Positions 15,153 to 22,442 of a stretch of DNA of 31,015 nt are shown here, piece after piece. Position 1 is the first letter of the stretch; each line of letters starts with the position of its first letter. Source of the DNA: an uncultured Oscillospiraceae bacterium (GTDB lineage Bacteria; Bacillota; Clostridia; Oscillospirales; Oscillospiraceae); the NCBI GenBank assembly GCA_900754515.1, contig CAAEDD010000161.1, positions 1-31,015 on the forward strand, given 5' to 3'. The notes beneath the pieces are model-generated. The model was not told the DNA's origin and ran no database searches. It worked only from the letters and a program-made list of their open reading frames with translations. The position numbers were made by a program, and so were the translations under genes.

Positions 15153-15187
15153 AAAAAACTATTGCCAGGTTTCAAAAAAACTATTGC
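15153..15187. repeat. Direct repeat AAAAAACTATTGC upstream of the TAXI promoter
   Basis: AAAAAACTATTGC occurs at 15153-15165 and again at 15175-15187, a 22-bp period or about two helical turns. The second copy runs into the TTGCTT -35 hexamer at 15184. Placement suggests an activator binding on one face of the DNA. Chance is possible given the A-runs. Confidence 0.5.
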
Positions 15188-15212
15188 TTTTCTCAACTTT
15201 CGGTTGTATTAT
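15184..15212 (+). promoter_or_regulatory. Promoter of the TAXI transporter operon
   Basis: TTGCTT (15184-15189), a 17-bp spacer and TATTAT (15207-15212) give a good sigma-A promoter, with transcription expected to start near 15219 and a leader of about 85 bases. Confidence 0.65.
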
Positions 15213-15229
15213 AAACGCAGATAAAGCGT

Positions 15230-15250
15230 AATGCAAGACCTATTTGCATT
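15230..15250. promoter_or_regulatory. LysR-like operator palindrome
   Basis: AATGCAA (15230-15236) and TTGCATT (15244-15250) are perfect inverted repeats with a 7-base spacer, the interrupted dyad with T-N11-A geometry expected of LysR-family sites. It lies about 12-32 bases downstream of the predicted start site, where binding could block transcription in the absence of co-inducer. A related half-site lies at 15090-15100, near the lysR gene. Confidence 0.55.
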
Positions 15251-15302
15251 GTGCGGATTAAATTTTTTGTTTCTCTCGGGAGACTAAATCAGGAGGTCAA
15301 GT

Positions 15303-16259
15303 ATGAAAAAGATCATCGCAATCGTTGCACTCTTGTGCATGGTGTTTGCCCTGTGCGCCTGCGGAGGCGGCAGCAAGGAGGAAGCACTGACTTTCACCAC
15401 CGGTGGTGAAACCGGCACCTACTACGGTTTCGGCAGCGTCATCGCCCAGTATGTTTCCGCCAACACCGACCTTTCCGTCACCGCCGTTACCAGCAACGGC
15501 TCTCAGGCCAACATCGAGGATATGGACGCCGGCTCCTATCAGCTGGGCTTCTGCCAGTCCGACGTTATGAGCTATGCCTACGCCGGCACCAACCTCTTTG
15601 CCGAGACCGGCCCTGTGGACAGCTTCTCCGTGGTTGCTGCCCTGTATATGGAGCAGGTCCAGATTGTCACCATGAATCCTGACATCAAGACTGTTGAAGA
15701 TCTGCGCGGCAAGAGCGTTTCCATCGGCGCTCTCGGTTCCGGCGTCTACTACAACGCCATCGACGTCCTGGGTGTCTACGGCATGACCGAGGCCGACATC
15801 AATCCCGTTTACCAGAGCTTCGGCGACAGCGCTGAGAGCCTGAAGGACGGCAAGATAGACGCAGCCTTCATTGTTGCCGGCGCTCCCACCACCGCCATCA
15901 CCGACCTCTCTACCGGTGGACAGGTCTATCTGGTCAGCATCGACGACGAGCACATCGACCAGCTCATCGCCAGCTCCCCCTACTACAGCAAGTACACTGT
16001 CACCGCCGATACTTACGGCACTCCCGAAGATGCCCAGACCGTGGCTATAGCTGCTGTTATCCTGGCCAGGGATGATGTTTCTGAAGACGCTGTTTACACT
16101 TTTGTCTCCACCATCTTTGAAAACGCCGATCAGCTCCAGCACGGCAAAGCCGCTGAGCTGGATCTGGCCTTTGCCTCCGGTATCACCGACGTGCCTTATC
16201 ACCCCGGTGCTGCCAAGTACTTCTCCGAGAAGGGTTTTGAGGTAGCTTCCGTCAAGTAA
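15303..16259 (+). CDS. TRAP transporter solute receptor, TAXI family lipoprotein
   Basis: TAXI proteins are the receptor class that works with fused TRAP permeases; several are thought to bind glutamate or 2-oxoglutarate, but the ligand here is unknown. The 318 residues start with a signal peptide and lipobox ALCAC (C20 lipidated). The family hallmarks follow: TFTTGGETGTYYGFGSVIAQYV (30-51, a split of the TGGxxGxYY motif), GSQANIEDMDAGSYQLGF, the DLRGKSVSIGALGSGVYYNA segment and PYHPGAAKYFSEKG at the C-terminus. An AGGAGGT site lies seven bases before the ATG. It is followed by a hairpin and then the fused permease. Confidence 0.93.
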   Translation: MKKIIAIVALLCMVFALCACGGGSKEEALTFTTGGETGTYYGFGSVIAQYVSANTDLSVTAVTSNGSQANIEDMDAGSYQLGFCQSDVMSYAYAGTNLFAETGPVDSFSVVAALYMEQVQIVTMNPDIKTVEDLRGKSVSIGALGSGVYYNAIDVLGVYGMTEADINPVYQSFGDSAESLKDGKIDAAFIVAGAPTTAITDLSTGGQVYLVSIDDEHIDQLIASSPYYSKYTVTADTYGTPEDAQTVAIAAVILARDDVSEDAVYTFVSTIFENADQLQHGKAAELDLAFASGITDVPYHPGAAKYFSEKGFEVASVK

Positions 16260-16282
16260 GCTCACCCCATTGTCTGCGGTTA

Positions 16283-16317
16283 AAAAGCTACGGCGCTTTT
16301 TAGGCGCCGTAGCTTTT
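16283..16317 (+). promoter_or_regulatory. Hairpin (attenuator-like terminator) between TAXI receptor and permease
   Basis: Perfect 14-bp arms, AAAAGCTACGGCGC at 16283-16296 and its complement at 16304-16317, with a 7-base loop and a T-run at the end of the stem. This looks like a rho-independent terminator placed inside the operon, so most transcripts may end after the receptor gene and only some continue into the permease gene. An independent promoter for the permease is not obvious in the 170 bases that follow. Confidence 0.8.
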
Positions 16318-16487
16318 CAAATCATCCGGGTATATTTTATCCCCCTGTTTAACTTTTAGTTTATTCCCTTTTTTCCATTCTTTACGCGCTCTTGATGCAT
16401 TTATCCCATTCTGAACTTGATTTTTCCTCTGCTTTCATGCAGAATTATATAGAATACATAATTACCCAAGCGAAAGGAGTAAAGTGA

Positions 16488-18464
16488 ATGTCCAAGTTCT
16501 CCAAGCATGATTCCCAAGTGGAAGAGACCATGGAAGTGGGCACTGCCGAGGACGTAGAAAAGCTGATGCGCAAATACGACCGGGAGTCCAACACCAGGAT
16601 CTGGGAGGGCAAACCGGCCCTTATCATCAGAGGAGTCATGGTGCTCTTCTCCCTCTATTGCATCTACTCTACCCTGTTCAGCGTAGCGGCTCTGGAAAAA
16701 CGGCTGACCGCTTTCCTGGCTCTGGTGGTGGTCATGGGTTACCTGACCTACCCCGCCAGCAAGCACCATGTGCGCCATAACTTCATACCCTGGTATGACT
16801 TTGTCTTTATGATAATCGGCGCTGCCTGCTTTATGTACTACTGCATAAGCTACGACGCCCTTGTAAAGGTGCTCACCAGTGCCTCCAAGATGACCTGGTT
16901 CCAGGTCACCGTCGGCGTTGTGGGCCTGCTGTGCATAATGGAGCTGTGCCGACGCTGCGTGGGTATCCCTATTCTGTGCGTAGCCGGCGTGCTGCTCATC
17001 TACACCTTCTCCACCGGCATCGGCATGAAGCGGGTGCTCTACACTCTGTTCTTCACAACCAGCGGCATTATGGGCACTCCGGTGCAGGTCTGTGCCAAGT
17101 ACATAGTGGTGTTCATCATTTTCGGCGCCTTCCTTGAACGCACCGGCATCGCCGCCTTCTTTATCGACCTGGCCAACTCCCTGGTGGGACGCTTCTCCGG
17201 CGGCCCGGCCAAAGTGGCCGTTATCTCCTCCGCCCTGTGCGGCATGGTCTCCGGTTCCTCCGTGGGCAACACCGTTACCACCGGTTCCGTAACTATCCCC
17301 ATGATGAAGAAGACCGGATACAAGGGCGAGTTTGCAGGCGCCGTTGAGGCCGCCGCCTCCACCGGCGGTCAGATAATGCCCCCCATCATGGGTGCCGCCG
17401 CCTTCCTCATGGCCGAATACATGAACGTCACCTATGCTGAAGTGGCTCTCCGGGCCATACTCCCCGCTGTGCTCTACTTCACCGGCATTTTTATAGCCGT
17501 GCATCTGGAAGCCAAAAAGCTTGGTCTGAAAGGCATAGACAAGTCCGAGCTGCCCGTTCTGGGCAAACTGATGACCAAGCTTTACCTCCTGCTGCCTCTT
17601 ATCGTGCTGGTGGCTCTGGTAACCACCAACACCCGTACCATGCAGTTCTCCGCCACCATTGCCATTCTCTGCGCCATCGTGGTCAGCCTCTTCGACAAGG
17701 ACAACCGCATCACTGTAAATAAAATCCTTGAGGCTTTGGAAGCCGGCGGCAAGGGTACCATTACCGTAGCCGTAGCCTGCGCCATGGCCGGCATCATCGC
17801 CGGATGCATCACCGCTACCGGCCTTGCCTCCAAGCTCATCGGCGCTGTTATAACCGCCAGCAATGCCGTTCCTCTGGTAGACCCCATGATGGTGGCTCTG
17901 TTCCTCACTATGGTCTGCTGCATCATTCTGGGCATGGGTGTGCCTACCACCGCAAACTACTGCATAATGGCTTCCACCTGCGCACCCATTCTCATCACCA
18001 TAGGCGTACCCAAAATAGCGGCCCACTTCTTTGTGTTCTACTTCGGCATCGTTGCCGATATCACTCCCCCTGTGGCTCTGGCCGCCTATGCCGGCTCCGC
18101 CATTGCAAAGTCCAACCCCATGAAGACCGGCATCAACGCCACGAAGCTGGCAATCGGAGCCTTTGTCGTACCCTATATCTTCTGTCTCAACCCGGCAATG
18201 CTTCTTATTGATGTCACTCCCCTTGGAGTTATCCAAATAATAATTACCTCCCTCATCGGAATTTTCGGCGTGGCTGCCGCCATGAACGGATACCTTTACA
18301 GAAAACTCAACTGGGCTGCCCGCATCGCCATATGCGTTGCAGGCCTCATGATGATGGATCCTGGTTTTATCACCGACGTTATCGGTATCGCCCTTATGGC
18401 AGTTATCGTGCTCATCCAGTATCTGGGAGCAAAGAAAGCCACCCAGCCCCCGGTATCTGCATGA
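16488..18464 (+). CDS. TRAP transporter fused permease (4TM-12TM)
   Basis: This 658-residue protein is the fused small-plus-large permease that partners TAXI receptors. After a 45-residue charged cytoplasmic N-terminus, about four helices form the DctQ-like part (to about residue 150). The rest is the DctM-like translocator with SALCGMVSGSSVGNTVTTGS and TGGQIMPPIMGAAAFLMAEY in the first half, and GMGVPTTANYCIMAS plus FGIVADITPPVALAAYAG in the second. The C-terminal 80 residues add extra helices typical of this subclass. The ATG has AAAGGAG nine bases ahead. Two hairpins close the transcript downstream. Confidence 0.94.
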   Translation: MSKFSKHDSQVEETMEVGTAEDVEKLMRKYDRESNTRIWEGKPALIIRGVMVLFSLYCIYSTLFSVAALEKRLTAFLALVVVMGYLTYPASKHHVRHNFIPWYDFVFMIIGAACFMYYCISYDALVKVLTSASKMTWFQVTVGVVGLLCIMELCRRCVGIPILCVAGVLLIYTFSTGIGMKRVLYTLFFTTSGIMGTPVQVCAKYIVVFIIFGAFLERTGIAAFFIDLANSLVGRFSGGPAKVAVISSALCGMVSGSSVGNTVTTGSVTIPMMKKTGYKGEFAGAVEAAASTGGQIMPPIMGAAAFLMAEYMNVTYAEVALRAILPAVLYFTGIFIAVHLEAKKLGLKGIDKSELPVLGKLMTKLYLLLPLIVLVALVTTNTRTMQFSATIAILCAIVVSLFDKDNRITVNKILEALEAGGKGTITVAVACAMAGIIAGCITATGLASKLIGAVITASNAVPLVDPMMVALFLTMVCCIILGMGVPTTANYCIMASTCAPILITIGVPKIAAHFFVFYFGIVADITPPVALAAYAGSAIAKSNPMKTGINATKLAIGAFVVPYIFCLNPAMLLIDVTPLGVIQIIITSLIGIFGVAAAMNGYLYRKLNWAARIAICVAGLMMMDPGFITDVIGIALMAVIVLIQYLGAKKATQPPVSA

Positions 18465-18496
18465 GTTTGCTGCGCTGAACAAAACAGACATATAAG

Positions 18497-18536
18497 AAAA
18501 TCATCAGGCCCGGGCTGACCCGGGCCTGATGATTTT
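18497..18536. terminator. Bidirectional terminator after the TAXI permease
   Basis: Perfect 18-bp arms (18497-18514 and 18519-18536) flank a CTGA loop. The arms are AAAATCATCAGGCCCGGG and its complement, giving a GC-rich stem base with a T-run on either strand. Confidence 0.88.
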
Positions 18537-18589
18537 TGAAGTACACTTTCCAATATGGCAATATAAGCTGAAGCGCAGCCGTCAGTATG

Positions 18590-18630
18590 ATATGAAAAAG
18601 CCCCGTCTTCTGGACGGGGCTTTTTCATAT
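18590..18630. terminator. Bidirectional terminator at the rpmE 3' end
   Basis: Perfect 18-bp arms (18590-18607 and 18613-18630) around a 5-base loop, with GCCCCGTC/GACGGGGC at the tip and A5/T5 flanks. It starts six bases past the rpmE stop and is the main terminator for rpmE, and a second barrier for the transporter operon from the other side. Confidence 0.9.
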
Positions 18631-18635
18631 CATAA

Positions 18636-18836
18636 TCACTTGATGCCGTACTTCTTGTTGAACTTATCAACGCGGCCGCTGGTGTCAACCAGCTTCTGCT
18701 TGCCGGTGTAGAAGGGGTGGCACTTGGAGCAGATCTCAACGGTGATGTTCTTCTTGGTGGAGCCGGTCTCGATGACGGCGCCGCAGGCACATCTGATAGT
18801 GGTCTGCTGGTAATTGGGATGGATTCCTTCCTTCAT
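18636..18836 (-). CDS. rpmE: 50S ribosomal protein L31 (zinc-binding form)
   Basis: L31 is a peripheral protein of the large ribosomal subunit at the bridge to the small subunit. The 66-residue sequence begins MKEGIHPNYQ, as usual, and keeps the zinc ligands C16, C18, C36 and C39 (CAC and CSKC), so it is the zinc form and not the cysteine-free YkrM/RpmE2 paralogue made under zinc limitation. HPFYTGKQKLVDTSGRVDKF is the typical C-terminus. AGGAGA precedes the ATG by eight bases. It has its own promoter and terminator and is likely a single-gene transcript, although addA read-through could reach it. Confidence 0.98.
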   Translation of the reverse strand: MKEGIHPNYQQTTIRCACGAVIETGSTKKNITVEICSKCHPFYTGKQKLVDTSGRVDKFNKKYGIK

Positions 18837-18903
18837 TGGGCATATCTCCTCATCTAAGGCTATCTTGATTGTGCATAAAGCATAGTTACAAGACGCAAAG
18901 AGA

Positions 18904-18932
18904 ATTGTAACACAGCGTTACCAGGATTGCAA
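18904..18932 (-). promoter_or_regulatory. Promoter of rpmE
   Basis: On the minus strand TTGCAA (18932-18927), a 17-bp spacer and TACAAT (18909-18904) form a near-consensus sigma-A promoter in the short gap between addA and rpmE. The leader is about 60 bases. Confidence 0.8.
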
Positions 18933-18947
18933 GTCCCTTTCAAAAAA

Positions 18948-21900
18948 TTACTTTATCTCCACGGTTTTCCCTGCCGTAATAAAATACAGCAAACACTGTT
19001 TCACTTTTTTCCCGTGTATGCGCTCCATAGCGGCGGCATAGCTGAGCAGCTGGCCCCGGTAAAAGCTGCTTCTCACGGCAATTTCATCGGCAGTCCTCAC
19101 CCGGTCGGTCTTATAGTCAATAACCACCAGGCCGTCTCCCTCGTCCAGGCAACAGTCCACCACGCCCTGGAGCAGCAGCTGCTCTCCGGGGGCCTTGCCA
19201 AAGACCTCCACGGCATCCCACAGCAGTGAAAACTTAAACTCCCTATACAGCTTTTCACAGCTTTTCATGCGCTGTCCCAGAGGTGAGTCAAAGAGTCTTT
19301 TCACCGCCTTCACATCCACCGCCTGGGCCTCCCTGAGGGAGAGAAAGCCCTGGTCGCACAGCCGCCGGGTCTCAGCTTCTATCTCTTCTGTGCTTTCACT
19401 GCGGGAAAAATCCATGTACTGCAAAAGCAGATGGGTGGCAACGCCCTTCTCAGCCCCGCTCAGGGGTTTGTCTGCCCTGGTAAAGTCCGGCATACGGAAG
19501 ATCCCGGTGGGCTTTTCCGTGAGATTCACTGCCTCGGTGTCCTGCTCCCATTGGCCTTTCAGCTCTGTAGCCGTCACCTTGGATGGTAATTCCTCCGCCT
19601 CCAAATAGGGATAAGCAAAGCTAAGCTCCCGCTCCAGCTCTTTCAGGCTCTCCTCATCCGCAGCCTGGGCCTCCCTGTTCTCCTGCACCGGTTCCGCCTC
19701 CTGGCTCTTTTGACCCGGCATGCTCAGGCGCAGATGCGTCCCGCCGTCAGCCAGGGAGGCATATATGAGCCAGCTGGCCATGGCTCCCGCCTGGCTCAGA
19801 AGCTCCGGGGCCATGGGTCGGGACACAATGCTCTCCGCCTTCGACACCGCTTCCTCCGGTTTTTTCATGGCGGCGGTGATAAACAGGTGCTCCCTGGCCC
19901 TGGTCATAGCCACATACAGCAGCCGCATCTCCTCGGAAAGGGTTTCCCGCTCCAGGCGCAGCTTTATGGCGTTTCTGGCCAGGGTGGGGTATTCCACCCG
20001 ACGGTCTGTGTCCGTGAGTTTTGGCCCAAGGCCCAGCTCCGGGTGTACCAGCACAGTGTCCCGACTGTCCTGCTTATTAAAGCGCCGAGCCGTGTCACAC
20101 AGAAACACCACAGGGAATTCAAGCCCCTTGGATTTGTGTATGCTCATTATCTGAACTGCCGAGCTCTCGGCGGCTCCGGCAGGGGGCTCCTGGCCTTTCT
20201 CGCTGAGCTTTCGCAGCCACAGCACAAAACGATGCAAACCCCTGTAGCCGCTGCTCTCGTAGCGCTCCGCCAGGGATATGAAAGCCATCAGCCTCTCCCG
20301 CCGTCGCTCCCCGTCCTCCATGGCGCTGCACAGCGCCAGCATATCCAGTTTGGAAAGCAGCAGCCAGCTGAGCTCCGCCATGGACATATCTGCCGCCATA
20401 TCCCGCAGCTGTTCCAGGAGCTCCACAAAGTCCCGGCATTTTTTATTTTCTTCCCCGGCAGCTTTAAGTGCGGTGTAAAAATCTCCCTGCCGGTCGGCAT
20501 TGCGTATTTCCGAAAGCTCGTCTGGCGTAAAGGCAAAAGCGGGAGAACGAAGCACTCCTATCAGCGCCACGTCCTGATGGGGGTTGTCCAGCACAGCCAG
20601 AAGGGACATCAGAGAGGACACTTCCAGGGAATCAAAGTAGTCTCCGCCCTGGACAGAAGCGACAGGTATGCCCCGCTCCATAAGCGCCCGTCGGTAGGCC
20701 GGGCCTACAGTGTTGGCCGAGCGCAGCAGGATGGCTATATCCCCGTATTCCAGGGGGCGCTGCCCTTCTCGGCCGGATACCGTACATCCGTCCCTTATCA
20801 GGGCTTTTATCTTTTCGGCAACAAAGGCAGCCTCCATGGATGTTTTGTCCGGACTGTCCTCGTCCACATTTCCCTCAGTGTCCAGCAGGATGAGTTCCGG
20901 CGGCGGCACACTGCCCTCGTAACCGGCTCCGTATCTCAGCGAGGCAGCATCATCATAGTCCATATCCCCAAGCCGCCGGGACATGCACAGAGAAAACACC
21001 GAGTTTGCGCCTTCCAATATTTCCATCCGGGAACGGAAGTTTTCCCGCAGCAATATTCGCCGGGGATGCCCCGGCTGGGCCGTCTCATCGTCACTGTAGC
21101 TGACATATTTCTCGGTAAATATCTCCGGATCAGCCAGGCGAAAACGGTATATTGACTGCTTCACGTCCCCCACCATGAAGAGATTCTTACCATCCCGTGA
21201 TATGGCTCTGAATATGGCATCCTGCACCCGGCTCACGTCCTGGTACTCGTCCACCATAATCTCTCCGTAGCGCTCCGACAGCTGCCGGGCCAGGGCCGTG
21301 GGCTGTCCGGCCTCATCGGTTAAAAGCCGGGCGGCATAGTGTTCCAGGTCCGAATAGTCCACCAGAGAGCGCAGTCGCTTGTCCTTTTCAAACTCATGGT
21401 CGAAATCCAACGTCACTTCCAGCAGAGCCTCCATAGCCGGTGCGGTTTGCTTCATCTCCCAGAGCAGCTGCTCCGAAGGTGCATACAGCAATTCTCCCAG
21501 TGACTTCATGGATTTTTTGCAGGCCTCCCGGCGGCTCTTAAGCAGCTCCGACAGCGCCGGGTCCGGGGAGCTTCTCAGGCTCTTAAGCCGGTCAAAGCTC
21601 ACAGGGAGACAATCCCTTGCCTTGTCCCAGCCCAGATTCAGGCATCGGCCCAGCTCCCTTATGTTCTCCGCCGTGTGAGAAAAGCTCTCCATATAGGCGG
21701 CGGCTATCTTCTCGCTGCCGGCCATCAGCCCCAGGAGTCGGTCCATTTCCATGCCCCAATAGTTGGCGATCCCCCTGGCCTCCTCCAATATCTCAAGGCC
21801 CCAGGGCGTATCGGCAACGTCCTCTGCCGGGGCTCTCAGGGCCTCCACCTGTCCTCTGGCCCAGAGTTCCGGCCGGGCATGGCACTGCATGCGGCTGTGC

Positions 21901-22442
21901 AGATTCAATATCAGCTCCGCCAGGCGGTCATCTGAACGTCCGGCTCCCACTGTGTCCGCCAGGCTGAGAAAGCCCGGATACTTATCCGCCCCGGCATAGT
22001 GCTTTTCCAGCACCCGCTCCAGGGCTGCCGCTTTCATGTTATCGGAGCGTTCCTCGTCCACTATTTTAAAATCCGGGCTCAGGCCCAGCAGGTGACAGTT
22101 CTCCCGAAGGATAGACGCGCAGAAGCTATGTATAGTGCCTATCTGGGCCTTGGCGCACAGAGCGTTCTGTCGGCGCAGCCGCCGGTTCCCCGGTTCCTTT
22201 GCCAGTCTCGCCGCCAGCTCCTCCATTATCCTGCCTCTCAGCTCCCCTGCAGCAGCTCTGGTAAAAGTAATTATCAGGAAACTATCCAGATCCATGGGCT
22301 CTCTCTCATCGCATATACGGCTCATGAGCCGCTCTGTGAGCACCCTTGTCTTGCCGCTGCCGGCTCCCGCCGACACCAGCACGGCACTGCCTCTGGCCTT
22401 TATTGCAGCTGCCTGTGCAGGCGTAGGCCTGAATTCACTCAT
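18948..22442 (-). CDS. addA: ATP-dependent helicase/nuclease subunit A (AddA)
   Basis: AddA is the motor and one nuclease of AddAB, which processes double-strand DNA ends for RecA-dependent repair and Chi-regulated recombination. From ATG 22442 it has 1164 residues, in the range for Clostridia. The UvrD/Rep-type helicase starts at once: the Q-motif FRPTPAQAAAI, then Walker A AGAGSGKT at 25-32; the Walker B VDEYQDVSRVQ, GDVKQSIYRFR and MSIHKSKGLEFPVVFL motifs follow, and VAMTRAREHLFIT is motif VI. The C-terminal RecB-type nuclease has GVVDCCLDEGDGLVVIDYKT, with D1109 and K1111 of the DYK motif and a following GQLLSYAAA. The reading frame extends to 22571 but AAGGAGG and the family N-terminus fix the start, overlapping addB by eight bases. 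Confidence 0.97.
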   Translation of the reverse strand: MSEFRPTPAQAAAIKARGSAVLVSAGAGSGKTRVLTERLMSRICDEREPMDLDSFLIITFTRAAAGELRGRIMEELAARLAKEPGNRRLRRQNALCAKAQIGTIHSFCASILRENCHLLGLSPDFKIVDEERSDNMKAAALERVLEKHYAGADKYPGFLSLADTVGAGRSDDRLAELILNLHSRMQCHARPELWARGQVEALRAPAEDVADTPWGLEILEEARGIANYWGMEMDRLLGLMAGSEKIAAAYMESFSHTAENIRELGRCLNLGWDKARDCLPVSFDRLKSLRSSPDPALSELLKSRREACKKSMKSLGELLYAPSEQLLWEMKQTAPAMEALLEVTLDFDHEFEKDKRLRSLVDYSDLEHYAARLLTDEAGQPTALARQLSERYGEIMVDEYQDVSRVQDAIFRAISRDGKNLFMVGDVKQSIYRFRLADPEIFTEKYVSYSDDETAQPGHPRRILLRENFRSRMEILEGANSVFSLCMSRRLGDMDYDDAASLRYGAGYEGSVPPPELILLDTEGNVDEDSPDKTSMEAAFVAEKIKALIRDGCTVSGREGQRPLEYGDIAILLRSANTVGPAYRRALMERGIPVASVQGGDYFDSLEVSSLMSLLAVLDNPHQDVALIGVLRSPAFAFTPDELSEIRNADRQGDFYTALKAAGEENKKCRDFVELLEQLRDMAADMSMAELSWLLLSKLDMLALCSAMEDGERRRERLMAFISLAERYESSGYRGLHRFVLWLRKLSEKGQEPPAGAAESSAVQIMSIHKSKGLEFPVVFLCDTARRFNKQDSRDTVLVHPELGLGPKLTDTDRRVEYPTLARNAIKLRLERETLSEEMRLLYVAMTRAREHLFITAAMKKPEEAVSKAESIVSRPMAPELLSQAGAMASWLIYASLADGGTHLRLSMPGQKSQEAEPVQENREAQAADEESLKELERELSFAYPYLEAEELPSKVTATELKGQWEQDTEAVNLTEKPTGIFRMPDFTRADKPLSGAEKGVATHLLLQYMDFSRSESTEEIEAETRRLCDQGFLSLREAQAVDVKAVKRLFDSPLGQRMKSCEKLYREFKFSLLWDAVEVFGKAPGEQLLLQGVVDCCLDEGDGLVVIDYKTDRVRTADEIAVRSSFYRGQLLSYAAAMERIHGKKVKQCLLYFITAGKTVEIK

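Larger units (their letters stand above)
14986..15302. other. Divergent control region between lysR and the TAXI transporter
   Basis: This 317-base gap is AT-rich. It holds a TTGCATTATGC motif at 15090-15100 that recurs as TTGCATTGTGC at 15244-15254, a TTTGCAAA palindrome near 15139, a 13-base direct repeat, a good plus-strand promoter, a LysR-like palindrome and the transporter's AGGAGGT ribosome binding site. I see no small gene in it. Confidence 0.55.

Noticed and set aside
19710..21155. Long plus-strand frame opposite addA
   Set aside because: AddA motifs on the minus strand are unmistakable and the frame has no start signal.
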